A stretch of DNA of 64,000 nucleotides, from assembly GCA_963771015.1 (NCBI GenBank), contig CAVYRN010000007.1, positions 124,001 through 188,000 of the forward strand, given 5' to 3'. Source of the stretch: CAVSJJ01 sp963771015 (GTDB taxonomy: Bacteria; Actinomycetota; Actinomycetes; Actinomycetales; Dermatophilaceae). The position numbers were made by a program, and so were the translations under genes. Under the pieces are notes generated by a model. That model did no database searches. It was given only the letters and a program-made list of their open reading frames with translations, and was not told where the DNA came from. Of the stretch, positions 51,051 to 60,320 are shown one piece after another. Positions within the stretch are counted from its first letter, which is position 1, and every line of letters starts with the position of its first letter.

Positions 51051-53843
51051 TCAGGCGGGGGAGAAGCCGGTCGTGACGAGCACGAGCTCGCCGGCCTCGT
51101 CGGTCGCGGGGAGGTCCAGCTCCGCGGTGATCCGCCAGTCGTGGTCGCCCTCGGGGTCGTCGAGGATCTGGACGACTCTCCAGCGCTCGCCGTCCTCGGT
51201 CACCTGGAAGAGGGCCGGGCCGCGGGCCGCGGGGCCGGCGCCGATCGCGTCGTACTCGGCCAGGTACCCGGCGTGCGCGTCCTGCCACGCCTCGGCGTCG
51301 AGCCCACCGTCGAGGGCCGCGAGCGCCTGGTAGCGGCCGAGTGCGAGGAGCTCGATGCGTCGGAACATGCTCTGCCGCACCATGACCCGCAGGGCGCGGG
51401 GGTTCGCCGAGAGGGCGCGACCTTCGGTGGGGGTGCGGATCTCCGTGAGGGGCTCGTCGTCGGGGTTGGCCAGGGCCTCCCACTCGTCCAGGAGGCTGGA
51501 GTCGGTATGCCGGACCACCTCCCCGAGCCATTCGACGATGTCGTCGAGCTCCTCGGTCCGGGCCGAGACCGGCACGGTCGAGCGCAGGGCGCGGTAGGCG
51601 TCGGTGAGGTACCGGAGCACGACCCCCTCGGCTCGCGAGAGCTTGTGGTGGGCCACGAACTCTCCGAACGTCATCGCCCGCTCGTAGATCTCCCGGACGA
51701 CGGACTTCGGGGAGAGGTCGCTCGGGTCGACCCACGGGTGTCGCTGCCGGTAGGTCCGCAGCGACTGCTCGAGGAGGTCGGCGAGCGGGCGCGGCCAGGT
51801 GACGTCGGCGAGGGCCTCCATCCGCTCCTCGTACTCGAGGCCGTCGGCCTTCATCGCGGCGACGGCCTCGCCGCGAGCCTCGAACTGCTGGGCCATGAGG
51901 ACCGGGCGGGGGTTCTCGAGCGTCGCCTCGATGACGCTGACGACGTCGAGGGCGTAGCCGGGATCCTCGGGGTCGAGCAGCTCGAGCGCCGCCAGGGCGA
52001 ATGCGGAGAGCGCCTGGTTGAGCGCGAACCCCTCGTGGAGGTCCATGGCGACCTGGAACGGCCCCTCCTCGTACTTCCGGCCCTCGCCCCGGACGAACCG
52101 CTCGAGCGCCCCGGGCTCCCGCACGTCGTCGGTCGGAGCGCTGGTCCCGCGAGCCGGGCTCGGCGGGTCGCCGCCGTCCGGCAGCCGAGGCGCGGCAGCG
52201 GTGGGAGTGAGGCCGGCCGCGGCGAGCGCAGCGCCCAGCGTGCCGAGGTCGGCGCCGGCCGTCACCGCGCCCTCGTCCGGCTCGGCATCCTCCCCGTCCG
52301 GGTGGGTGGGCGACGCGCGTTCGTCCTCCGCGTCGACCTCGGCCGGGAGCCAGTCCTCGAGGGATGACCCGTCGTCGGGCTCGACGACACCGGCCCGCAG
52401 CAGTGACCCGAGCACCTGCACGGCCCGCTCGACGAGCGCGTCCCGCCGGTCCGCCTCCTCGTGGTTGTCGAGGAGCACGGTGTGCAGCGCCGCCTGCTGG
52501 CCCTCCCACTGGTCGAGGAGGTTGAGGACCATCGCGTGCGTGACCCGCATCCGTGACTGCAGCGGCTCGGGCGCCGCCCCGACGAGCCGCTCGTAGGTCG
52601 ACTCCGAGTACGACAGCGTGCCCTCCGGCGGCTTCTTCCGGGCGATCTTGCGACGCTTCTTCGGGTCGTCGCCGGCCTTGGCCAGGGCCTTGGCGTTCTC
52701 GATGACGTGCTCCGGCGCCTGGACGACGACGTACCCGACGGTGTCGAACCCGGCCCGGCCCGCACGGCCGGCGATCTGGTGGAACTCGCGGGCCCTCAGC
52801 ACCCGCTGGCGGCGGCCGTCGTACTTCACCAGCGAGGTGAGGAGCACCGTGCGGATCGGCACGTTGATGCCGACGCCGAGGGTGTCCGTGCCGCAGATGA
52901 CGGCGAGCAGGCCGGCCTGGGCGAGGGTCTCGACGAGCCGGCGGTACTTCGGCAGCATCCCCGCGTGGTGGACCCCGATGCCGTGGAGCACCAGTCGCCG
53001 CAGCGCCTGACCGAAGCCCTTCCCGAAGCGGAAGTGCCCGACAGCCGCCTTGATGGCCGCCTTCCGCTCCGCGGAGACCACGTCGATGCTCGACAGCGCC
53101 TGGGCCATCTCGACCGCCCCGGCCTGGGTGAACGAGACGGCGTAGACCGGGGCCCGGTCCGCGCGCAGCAGCAGCTCGATCGTCTCGTGGACGGCGGTCA
53201 TCACCCACTCGACCTCGAGCGGGACCGGCCGCTGGACCCCGGTCACGGCGACCGTGTCGCGACTGGTCCGTCGGCCGAGGTCCTCCACGAGGAAGCGAGT
53301 GTCGCCGAGGGTCGCCGACATGAGAAGGAACTGCGTGTCGGGCAGGAGCAGCAGCGGGACCTGCCATGCCCACCCGCGGTCCGGCTCGGCGTAGAAGTGG
53401 AACTCGTCCATGACGACGAGGCCGGCGTCAGCCGCATCACGTTCCCGCAGCGCGTAGTTGGCGAGGACCTCCTCGGTCGCGCAGATGATCGGTGCGGCGG
53501 AGTTGACGGCCGCGTCGCCGGTGAGCATCCCCACCTGCTCGGCCCCGAAGACCTCGACGAGGGCGAAGAACTTCTCGCTGACGAGGGCCTTGATGGGGGC
53601 CGTGTACCAGCTCCGGCGACCCGAGGCGAGGGCCTGGGCGTGGGCCGCGACGGCGACCAGGGACTTCCCCGAACCGGTGGGCGTCGAGAGGACGACGTGG
53701 TCGTCACCGGCGAGGGCGAGGACCGCCTCCTCCTGCGCGGGGTACAGAGCGAAGCCGCGCTCCCCCGCCCACTCGAGAAAGACGTCGAGCGCCGCCTCCG
53801 CCCCGGCGGCGGCATCGCCGGTGAGGCGTTCGGTGAGCGTCAT
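51051..53843 (-). CDS. DEAD/DEAH-type superfamily II helicase with DUF3516-like C-terminus
   Basis: 930 residues from the ATG followed by TLTERLTGDAAAG. Helicase motifs: I STPTGSGKS, Ia TAPIKALVSEKF, II DEFH (a DExH variant), III SATLGD, and VI HQIAGRAGRAGFD. An acidic low-complexity insert lies around residues 510-600, then a large helical domain (DUF3516) ending in a C-terminal barrel-like region. Related to Ski2/Mtr4-type RNA helicases; in actinobacteria its substrate is unknown. No nuclease is adjacent. Confidence 0.92.
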   Translation of the reverse strand: MTLTERLTGDAAAGAEAALDVFLEWAGERGFALYPAQEEAVLALAGDDHVVLSTPTGSGKSLVAVAAHAQALASGRRSWYTAPIKALVSEKFFALVEVFGAEQVGMLTGDAAVNSAAPIICATEEVLANYALRERDAADAGLVVMDEFHFYAEPDRGWAWQVPLLLLPDTQFLLMSATLGDTRFLVEDLGRRTSRDTVAVTGVQRPVPLEVEWVMTAVHETIELLLRADRAPVYAVSFTQAGAVEMAQALSSIDVVSAERKAAIKAAVGHFRFGKGFGQALRRLVLHGIGVHHAGMLPKYRRLVETLAQAGLLAVICGTDTLGVGINVPIRTVLLTSLVKYDGRRQRVLRAREFHQIAGRAGRAGFDTVGYVVVQAPEHVIENAKALAKAGDDPKKRRKIARKKPPEGTLSYSESTYERLVGAAPEPLQSRMRVTHAMVLNLLDQWEGQQAALHTVLLDNHEEADRRDALVERAVQVLGSLLRAGVVEPDDGSSLEDWLPAEVDAEDERASPTHPDGEDAEPDEGAVTAGADLGTLGAALAAAGLTPTAAAPRLPDGGDPPSPARGTSAPTDDVREPGALERFVRGEGRKYEEGPFQVAMDLHEGFALNQALSAFALAALELLDPEDPGYALDVVSVIEATLENPRPVLMAQQFEARGEAVAAMKADGLEYEERMEALADVTWPRPLADLLEQSLRTYRQRHPWVDPSDLSPKSVVREIYERAMTFGEFVAHHKLSRAEGVVLRYLTDAYRALRSTVPVSARTEELDDIVEWLGEVVRHTDSSLLDEWEALANPDDEPLTEIRTPTEGRALSANPRALRVMVRQSMFRRIELLALGRYQALAALDGGLDAEAWQDAHAGYLAEYDAIGAGPAARGPALFQVTEDGERWRVVQILDDPEGDHDWRITAELDLPATDEAGELVLVTTGFSPA

Positions 53844-53964
53844 CCCCTCGATTGTCCCCCACCGCCGGCGCCGTCGACCCAGGTCCACCGCCCACTCCCG
53901 GCTCCCCGCGGTAACATCTCCCATCGCAGCGGCAGGGTTCGTCTGCGCATTCGCGGGAGGGCCG

Positions 53965-54429
53965 ATGCATCGCTTCCTTGTTCCACTGTCCCTCATCCTG
54001 GTCGTCGCTGGAGGCTGCTCCTCGACCTCGAGCACGGCTGCGGCCGGCGCGAGCTCGGCCACGTCGGTGGCCACGTCCCCGACGACGAGCGCGGCACCAA
54101 CCGCGGCACCGGTCGCCGGAGGCAGCGCCACCGACTTCTGCGGCGCCTTCCAGGAGCTCCAGTCCGTCAGCGAGGTGCCCTCGGGTGACCTGGCGACCGT
54201 CGGTGCCAAGTTCCGGGCCGCCGCGGCCGACATGAGGAAGTTCGCTCCCGCCGACATCAAGCAGGCCGCGAACGCCTACGCCGACGTCGTCGACAGCATC
54301 GGCAGGGCGGCCACCGGCGGGACGCTCGACGAGGCCGGGATATCCAAGGCGATGGCGGACGGCATGAGCGGAGACGCCAACGACATCACCAAGGTGGCGC
54401 TCTGGGTCTCCAAGAACTGCAAGCTCTGA
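53965..54429 (+). CDS. Small secreted lipoprotein
   Basis: 154 residues after GGGAGGG. Signal peptide LVPLSLILVVAGGC ends in a lipobox (VAGGC); a Ser/Thr/Ala-rich linker follows. The mature part (~residues 55-154) is helical with one disulfide-capable pair (DFCGAF, KNCKL). No known family. It diverges from the helicase gene. Confidence 0.75.
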   Translation: MHRFLVPLSLILVVAGGCSSTSSTAAAGASSATSVATSPTTSAAPTAAPVAGGSATDFCGAFQELQSVSEVPSGDLATVGAKFRAAAADMRKFAPADIKQAANAYADVVDSIGRAATGGTLDEAGISKAMADGMSGDANDITKVALWVSKNCKL

Positions 54430-54591
54430 CCCGACCGTGTTCCGGGGGCCGGCCCCGGCGGCTGATGTCGACCGGGTGCCCTCAGGTCGACTCGGGTACG
54501 GGTTCGAGAACCACCGCGGCCGTCTCGGTCGACCGGCGGCCGGCATACCCGTCGAGTTTCGTGTCCAGCGACCGCCACCGGTCCCACAGCC

Positions 54592-54756
54592 GCGCCCGAC
54601 CATGGTCAGCCGCAGTGCGCCCCATCGCTCGGCCCGAGCGGGCCAGAGGCCACGACGCCCACCGGTGACCCGGAACAGCGCTCGATGCACCCTCCAGGCG
54701 AGCCGGATGAACCACCGCGGTGGGAGCCGTGGGGCCCGCCCCTGCCCGTCCTGCAT
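54592..54756 (-). pseudogene. N-terminal remnant of a Ddn-family F420-dependent reductase
   Basis: LPPRWFIRLAWRVHRALFRVTGGRRGLWPARAERWGALRLTMVGRG matches the conserved start of deazaflavin-dependent nitroreductases, where GRxSG normally continues. After this the similarity stops and the rest of the 410-base gap (54430-54843) shows no continuation in any frame. A related intact gene lies at 45816. Confidence 0.6.
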
Positions 54757-54843
54757 GCGACCCCTTCCACTGCTGCGCAGGTCCCATCTGGAGGCGCCAC
54801 GATGCTGCCGACGATCTCGCCGGCCCGGATGTCGTGAGGGCGG

Positions 54844-56658
54844 TCACCGGGCGGCCCCCGCCGAGGGTGGCTGCGCGCTCCGTCGGACCGCCGCTTCCGC
54901 CAGGCGCAGATAGCAGCTGGCTGTCCAGGTGTAGGCCCTGTCGCGCAGCCCCTCGCCGGTCAGCGCATCGAAGTTCTCGGCGAACCCGGCCGTCTCGCAC
55001 AGCAGCCGGAACCGGGCGCTCACCTCGTCCGCGACGTCGGCGGCTCCGCCCCTGCGCAGGCCGTCCTCGATCAGGACGGTCGAGGGCGCCCAGATGGGGC
55101 CGCGCCAGTACCCATCGGGTTCGTAGCGAGGGGAGCTCGGGGGCTCGGTGGCCAGCCCCCAGGCGGTCAGGTGGTCGGCGAGGGCCCTCCTCAGTGCGCT
55201 GCGGACCCCCTCCGGCAGTCGGTCGCCCAGGATGAGCGGCAGGAGGTTGAGCAGGCTGCTCGACGTGCTGGTCCCGCCGGCGCCCGCCGACCGCGCAACG
55301 AACGCCCGCCCGTTCCACAGCGTCATCATCGAGTCCAGCATCCGCTGGGACTCCTCGCGCCACTGCACCGCGGCGGCGGCGGCGCCGAGCTCCTCCTCCA
55401 CTCCGGCCAGGACGTCCATCTGCACGACGAGGAAGGCGGCGAGGTCGGCGGTCTCGATGACCCGCTCGGCGTCGAAGGTCGTGGAGTTGTCCCAGCCGCT
55501 GTCGTTGCCGTGCTGGTAGTACGGCAGCGCATGCCCGGGCGCCCGCCGGTGGTCGAGCCAGAAGCGGGTCCAGGCGGTGAGCCGGTCGCGGACGTCGCGC
55601 AGGACGGCGGGATCGACGACGCCGAGGCGCGCTCGTAGCTCGCCGAACGCCCAGCCGTGGATCGGCGGCTTGACGTAGTTGTAGAGGAGCTCGGAGTGGG
55701 AGATCGAGTCCGGCAGGGCACCCTGCGGCGTCTGGTGGTCGAACGGCGCGAGGAACTGGTCGAGGGCCAGCTCGGGCTCCCCCTCGGCCAGCGCGAGCGC
55801 GTTGAAGCAGTGGTCCCAGCTCCACAGCTTGTCCATCCAGTGCATCGACATGAGCACGGACTCCCGGCCGAGGAACCCGTCCGGCGAAACCGTGGCCGAC
55901 CACAGGACGTATGCCGCGAGCGCGGCGGCCGGCGTCGCGTCGGTGCGCCATGCGGCAACCCGGCCGAGATAGTCGGCGAACCCCGCGTCCGCGGCCTCGA
56001 CGACCCGGTCGAAGCTCGCTTCGACGCGCAGGGCGGGGCGGGCGGTGCGGAACTCCTCGACGGCCACCTCCCAGGCCCTGCCGTCGCCGCCGACGGTCAG
56101 GGCGCGTGCGGCCGCACCGAGCGCTCCCTCGCCCTGCGCCTCGACGCGGCCGGACACCACCGTGAGCCGGTAGCGGAGCCCGGTCTCGTAGGACGTGAAC
56201 ACATGGTCCGAGGTGGCGGGGTCGAGGTAGAGGTAGGCACCGGAGAACGCTGTGAGCATGGCCGCCGGGTCCTCGAACCGAAGGCCGAGCCCGTCTCCTC
56301 GCAGCCGGACGACCTCGGGTCCGTCGAAGGCCGCCTCCACCCGACTGCCGCTGTCGCGCCAGGTCAACACGGAGCTGGTGGCCGAGGTCTCGGCCGCCAC
56401 TGGGTGCCCGTCGCGCCACGGCCGCAGCCGCAGCACCGGGGTGAGCCCGGTGCCATGTCCGTTGCGGTGGGCCACGAGATGGAGGTCGTCGGCATACTCG
56501 TGCAGACCCACGGCCGGGCTGATGTCGAGCCACGCGCCCCGGGTGCTGAACGGGATGGCGCGGATGTCGAACTCGACGGCCGCGGCGGCGCTCAGTGCGA
56601 GTGCCTGACCGCCATGACCGCGTCGACCGTCTCCCGGTCGAACGGCTCCCCGAGCCAC
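54844..56658 (-). CDS. MGH1/GH63-type (alpha/alpha)6 glycoside hydrolase
   Basis: Up to 604 residues. The N-terminal beta-sandwich (IPFSTRGAWLDISP) is followed by an (alpha/alpha)6 barrel with WSWDHCFNALAL, PPIHGWAF, YYQHGNDSGWDNST and YWRGPIWAPSTVLI, typical of glucosylglycerate/mannosylglycerate hydrolases; the D in WDHCFN and an E near the end are the probable catalytic acids. The GTG at 56658 lies 67 bases inside the sulfotransferase gene. A CTG at 56595, overlapping that gene's stop as CTGA, would start exactly where family similarity begins. Substrate uncertain. Confidence 0.85.
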   Translation of the reverse strand: MARGAVRPGDGRRGHGGQALALSAAAAVEFDIRAIPFSTRGAWLDISPAVGLHEYADDLHLVAHRNGHGTGLTPVLRLRPWRDGHPVAAETSATSSVLTWRDSGSRVEAAFDGPEVVRLRGDGLGLRFEDPAAMLTAFSGAYLYLDPATSDHVFTSYETGLRYRLTVVSGRVEAQGEGALGAAARALTVGGDGRAWEVAVEEFRTARPALRVEASFDRVVEAADAGFADYLGRVAAWRTDATPAAALAAYVLWSATVSPDGFLGRESVLMSMHWMDKLWSWDHCFNALALAEGEPELALDQFLAPFDHQTPQGALPDSISHSELLYNYVKPPIHGWAFGELRARLGVVDPAVLRDVRDRLTAWTRFWLDHRRAPGHALPYYQHGNDSGWDNSTTFDAERVIETADLAAFLVVQMDVLAGVEEELGAAAAAVQWREESQRMLDSMMTLWNGRAFVARSAGAGGTSTSSSLLNLLPLILGDRLPEGVRSALRRALADHLTAWGLATEPPSSPRYEPDGYWRGPIWAPSTVLIEDGLRRGGAADVADEVSARFRLLCETAGFAENFDALTGEGLRDRAYTWTASCYLRLAEAAVRRSAQPPSAGAAR

Positions 56659-57437
56659 TCGTACAGCCCGCGCAGCAGGTCGTGGTCGGCGGTCCAGTCG
56701 TCGTAGTGGAGCCGGTAGGCCCGGTCACCGAACCGCGCCGCGATGGCCGACAGCCGCGCCTCGTAGTCGTCGAGCTTTCCCAACGGGTCGTCCATCTGGG
56801 CCCACCACTTGCTCTTGGCGACGTCCTCGTGGTTGCGGGTGTTGATGACGATCCGCATGCCGGGGAAGAGCGTGTCGAGGAACTCGAAGTAGGCCTCCCA
56901 GTCCTTCTGCCACCACCGGATCTCCTTGAACCCGGTGACCCGGGTGTCCGGCTGCGGGCGGAGCAGGCCGCGCAGGACGAGGGTTCGCAGGCTCGCCATG
57001 GCGAGCTCCTCGGGGTACTCGTCGATGCCGAACCAGGACTTCTGCGGGCCGAGGACCTTCGGCCGGGTCTGCAGCGCCTTCTCCCTGACGATGGTGTCCT
57101 CATAGAGGAAGAGGTGGTGCAGGGCCGCCCGGTTCTCGCCGCGGATGAGGAACCCCGGGATCGAGTTGAGGACGCCCTGGAGCAGGGTCGACCCGGACCG
57201 TCCGTACGTGACGATGAGCAGGTACCCGAGGTCCTCTGGGGCCCCGGAGGCGAGGCGGTCCGCCGTCTCGACGGCGACGCCCAGCCGCTCGGTCTCCCGG
57301 GTCAGCTCGCGGGTCCGCTGCTGGGCGAGGGTGAGACGTCTGCGCAGGCTGTCCCGCTCGGCGACGAGTCGGCGCACCGGGGGGAAGGTGGCGACGACGG
57401 CGCGATGGGTGAGTGACTTCTTGCGGGGCGGCGGCAC
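56592..57437 (-). CDS. PAPS-dependent sulfotransferase
   Basis: 281 residues from a GTG with GAGGAG upstream. Residues ~25-60 form a charged coiled coil. The 5'-phosphosulfate loop is VTYGRSGSTLLQGVLNSIPG, the 3'-phosphate region is RIVINTRNHEDVAKSKWW, and YDDWTADHDLLRGLYEWLGEPF is typical of Stf-type enzymes. It transfers sulfate from PAPS to a carbohydrate or lipid. Coupled to the following glycosidase, which suggests a shared glycan substrate (inference). Confidence 0.85.
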   Translation of the reverse strand: MPPPRKKSLTHRAVVATFPPVRRLVAERDSLRRRLTLAQQRTRELTRETERLGVAVETADRLASGAPEDLGYLLIVTYGRSGSTLLQGVLNSIPGFLIRGENRAALHHLFLYEDTIVREKALQTRPKVLGPQKSWFGIDEYPEELAMASLRTLVLRGLLRPQPDTRVTGFKEIRWWQKDWEAYFEFLDTLFPGMRIVINTRNHEDVAKSKWWAQMDDPLGKLDDYEARLSAIAARFGDRAYRLHYDDWTADHDLLRGLYEWLGEPFDRETVDAVMAVRHSH

Positions 57438-57571
57438 GATGGCTCCTCGGTCATCGCTCGGGCTCTAGGGCGACTCAGGGGAAGGCACCCCGGTGGGTCA
57501 CCCTACCGACGTTGGCGTGGTTCACCTAGGCTCCGTATGCCGCGTGCCCGCCGGTCGACCGCCGCCCGCGG

Positions 57572-58114
57572 TCACCCCCCGGGGACCATCCACTGCAGGA
57601 TCTGGATGAGACCGATGACGGCACACACGACGAACACGACCGCGACGATCCAGGCGATGAGTGACGCCCCGTCCAGCCCTCCCCCGCCGTTGGCGCCGTC
57701 CTCGTCGTCGGCCCCGGCCTCGGCCTCGAGCGCCCGGGCCCGCAGCGCCTCCACTCGGAGGGCGCGAGGCTCGGCGCGCACCGAACGGGGCAGGGTCCGC
57801 CACATCCTCACGAAGTCGTCGTCGTAGCGCTCCCGCCAGGCCGACACGGCGGCCTCGACCTCGGGTCCCTTGACGCCCGCTCCGAACCAGACGGCACCGG
57901 CGGCGGGCAGGTCGCCCATCGAGTGGAGCACCTCGCCGAGCAGGAAGAGGGCCTCGGGATCGGGGTCGTTCCCGTCGAGGTGCTCGGCAAGAAGGTCACG
58001 GGCCCGCCACCGCTCCCCGCGCTCGATGAGGGCGTGGGCGCGGGCCACGACGCCCGTCTCCGGACCGGAGCCCGGGGATGAGGTCGACGCGCCCATGGCC
58101 TCAGCGAACCACAT
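57572..58114 (-). CDS. DUF6584-like protein with C-terminal membrane anchor
   Basis: 180 residues (174 if starting at the ATG at 58096). TPR-like helices ARAHALIERGERWRARDLLAEHL and FLLGEVLHSMGDLPAAGAVWF lead to the conserved AWRERYDDDF. A long acidic helix and a C-terminal transmembrane segment (IAWIVAVVFVVCAVIGLIQIL) follow. Family of unknown function. No good ribosome site for either start. Confidence 0.75.
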   Translation of the reverse strand: MWFAEAMGASTSSPGSGPETGVVARAHALIERGERWRARDLLAEHLDGNDPDPEALFLLGEVLHSMGDLPAAGAVWFGAGVKGPEVEAAVSAWRERYDDDFVRMWRTLPRSVRAEPRALRVEALRARALEAEAGADDEDGANGGGGLDGASLIAWIVAVVFVVCAVIGLIQILQWMVPGG

Positions 58115-58265
58115 CCCCGGCCGACGTGCCGCGGCGCGTCGCGCCGACGTGCTGGGCCACGGCGGGCCCCGAGCCGGCCCGGGAGCTCGAACGGCGTCTC
58201 CACCCTGCCCGATACCCAGCGTCTGCGCAGGTCAGCGCCGATTTCGGCAGGTACGCTTGAGTTTG

Positions 58266-58278
58266 TTACTGATGAGTA
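58266..58278 (+). promoter_or_regulatory. TetR-type operator candidate upstream of the acyl-CoA dehydrogenase
   Basis: TTACTGATGAGTA has inverted TACT and AGTA half-sites around four bases, in an AT-rich patch about 100 bases before the start. This shape fits TetR-family regulators of fatty-acid oxidation. No regulator gene is adjacent. Confidence 0.4.
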
Positions 58279-58380
58279 GAACTATGGAGTAGGAAGCCGG
58301 ACCACGTTGCCGGCATCGGTGTTCCCGGGCGATCCGGGCACCAGACAGCAGCGGACCACACCCCGAAGGACACAGGCGTC

Positions 58381-60255
58381 ATGGGTCACTACAAGAGCAA
58401 CCTGCGCGACATCGAGTTCAACCTCTTCGAGGTTTTCGGACGCCAGGACGTCCTCGGCCACGGGCCGTACGAGGAGGTGGACGCCGACACCGCGCGCGAG
58501 ATGCTCAAGGAGGTGGCGCGCCTCTCCGAGAACGAGCTCGCCGAGAGCTTCGTCGACGGAGACCGCCACCCGCCGGTGTGGAACCCCGAGACCGGCGAGG
58601 TGACGATGCCGGAGTCCTTCGCCAAGTCCTACGCGGCATACCAGGAGTCCGGCTTCTGGAACATCGAGGTCCCCGGCGAGCTCGACGGGACCGTCGCTCC
58701 GCCGTCGCTGAAGTGGGCGATGAACGAGATGATCCTCGGCGCCAACCCGGCCGTCGCGATGTTCTCGGCGAGCTACTCCTTCGGCAAGCTGCTCTACCTG
58801 CTCGGCAACGACGAGCAGAAGAAGCTGGCCCACTGGATCGTCGAGAAGGGCTGGCACTGCACGATGGTGCTCACCGAGCCGGACGCCGGGTCCGACGTCG
58901 GCGCCGGGCGGGCCAAGGCGGTCCAGAACACCGACGGCACCTGGACGATCACCGGGGTCAAGCGGTTCATCACCTCCGGCGAGTCCGACATGGTGGACAA
59001 CGTCATCCACTTCGTCCTCGCCCGCCCCGAGGGCGCCGCCCCGGGCACCAAGGGCCTGTCCCTGTTCATCGTGCCGAAGTACCAGGTCGACCTCGAGACC
59101 GGCGAGCTCGGCGCCCGCAACGGGGCGTACATCACCAACCTCGAGAAGAAGATGGGCCTCAAGGTCTCGACAACGTGCGAGATCACCTTCGGCGGGGAGC
59201 TGCCGGCGACGGGCACCCTGCTCGGCGACGTCCACGACGGCATCGCCCAGATGTTCCGGGTCATCGAGAATGCCCGGATGCTCGTCGGCACCAAGGCGAT
59301 CGCGACCCTGTCGACCGGCTACCTCAACGCCCTCGAGTACGCCAAGGAGCGGGTCCAGGGCGCCGACCTCACCCGGATGACCGACAAGACCGCACCCCGG
59401 GTGACCATCACCCACCACCCGGACGTGCGCCGCTCGCTCATGTTGCAGAAGGCGTATGCCGAGGGGCTGCGCGCGCTCGTCCACTACACGGCGACCCAGC
59501 AGGACACCGTCGACATCGAGCACCTGCGGACCGGCTCCGAGGAGGTCGCCTCCGACAGCCCGGCCGCGGTGGCCTACCGGGTCAACGACCTGCTGCTGCC
59601 GATCGTCAAGGGCCTGGGGTCGGAGCGGGCCTGGGTGCTCCTCGGCACCGAGTCGCTCCAGACCTTCGGCGGGTCCGGGTTCCTCATGGACTACCCGATC
59701 GAGCAGTACGTCCGGGACGCGAAGATCGACACCCTCTATGAGGGCACGACGGCGATCCAGGGGATGGACTTCTTCTTCCGCAAGATCGTCCGCGACAAGG
59801 GCCAGGCCCTCTCGCACGTCGCCGGGCAGATCCAGGAGTTCGCCAAGGGCCTGGGCGCCCACGGCGGCGCGCTCGACCGCGAGCGCGAGCTGCTGGGCCA
59901 GGCCCTCGAGGACGTCCAGGGCATCGTCGGCTACCTCGTCGGCGAGCTGATGAAGTCCGACCCGCGCCAGGAGGGTGGCGACATCACCAACCTCTACAAG
60001 GTCGGCCAGAACACGACCCGGTTGCTCCTCGGCGCCGGCGACCTCATCGTGGGCTGGCTGCTCCTGCGCCAGGCCGAGGTCGCCCTCACCGCCCTCGAGG
60101 ACGGCGCAGCCCCCAAGGACGTCGACTTCTACACCGGCAAGGTCGCCGCCGCCCAGTTCTACGCCCGACAGGTCCTGCCGCGGCTCGCCGCCGAGCGGGC
60201 GTCGGCGGAGGCGAGCGACAACGACCTCATGGACGTCCCGGAGGCGGCCTTCTAG
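58381..60255 (+). CDS. Acyl-CoA dehydrogenase (FadE5-like)
   Basis: 624 residues. The first residues MGHYKSNLRDIEFNLFEVF are typical of the long AcdN-bearing class. FAD-binding LTEPDAGSDVGAG and WTITGVKRFITSGE, and the catalytic base in DTLYEGTTAIQGMDF, are present, with a C-terminal extension of about 120 residues as in mycobacterial FadE5. It oxidises acyl-CoA to enoyl-CoA. With the acyl-CoA ligase at 6.3 kb it suggests lipid catabolism, though they are far apart. Confidence 0.93.
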   Translation: MGHYKSNLRDIEFNLFEVFGRQDVLGHGPYEEVDADTAREMLKEVARLSENELAESFVDGDRHPPVWNPETGEVTMPESFAKSYAAYQESGFWNIEVPGELDGTVAPPSLKWAMNEMILGANPAVAMFSASYSFGKLLYLLGNDEQKKLAHWIVEKGWHCTMVLTEPDAGSDVGAGRAKAVQNTDGTWTITGVKRFITSGESDMVDNVIHFVLARPEGAAPGTKGLSLFIVPKYQVDLETGELGARNGAYITNLEKKMGLKVSTTCEITFGGELPATGTLLGDVHDGIAQMFRVIENARMLVGTKAIATLSTGYLNALEYAKERVQGADLTRMTDKTAPRVTITHHPDVRRSLMLQKAYAEGLRALVHYTATQQDTVDIEHLRTGSEEVASDSPAAVAYRVNDLLLPIVKGLGSERAWVLLGTESLQTFGGSGFLMDYPIEQYVRDAKIDTLYEGTTAIQGMDFFFRKIVRDKGQALSHVAGQIQEFAKGLGAHGGALDRERELLGQALEDVQGIVGYLVGELMKSDPRQEGGDITNLYKVGQNTTRLLLGAGDLIVGWLLLRQAEVALTALEDGAAPKDVDFYTGKVAAAQFYARQVLPRLAAERASAEASDNDLMDVPEAAF

Positions 60256-60320
60256 TCCCGCCGCGCGGCATACCCGCCTTCTCGTCCCCGCCGCGCGGCC
60301 TCCCTCGCGATGCCACCCGG

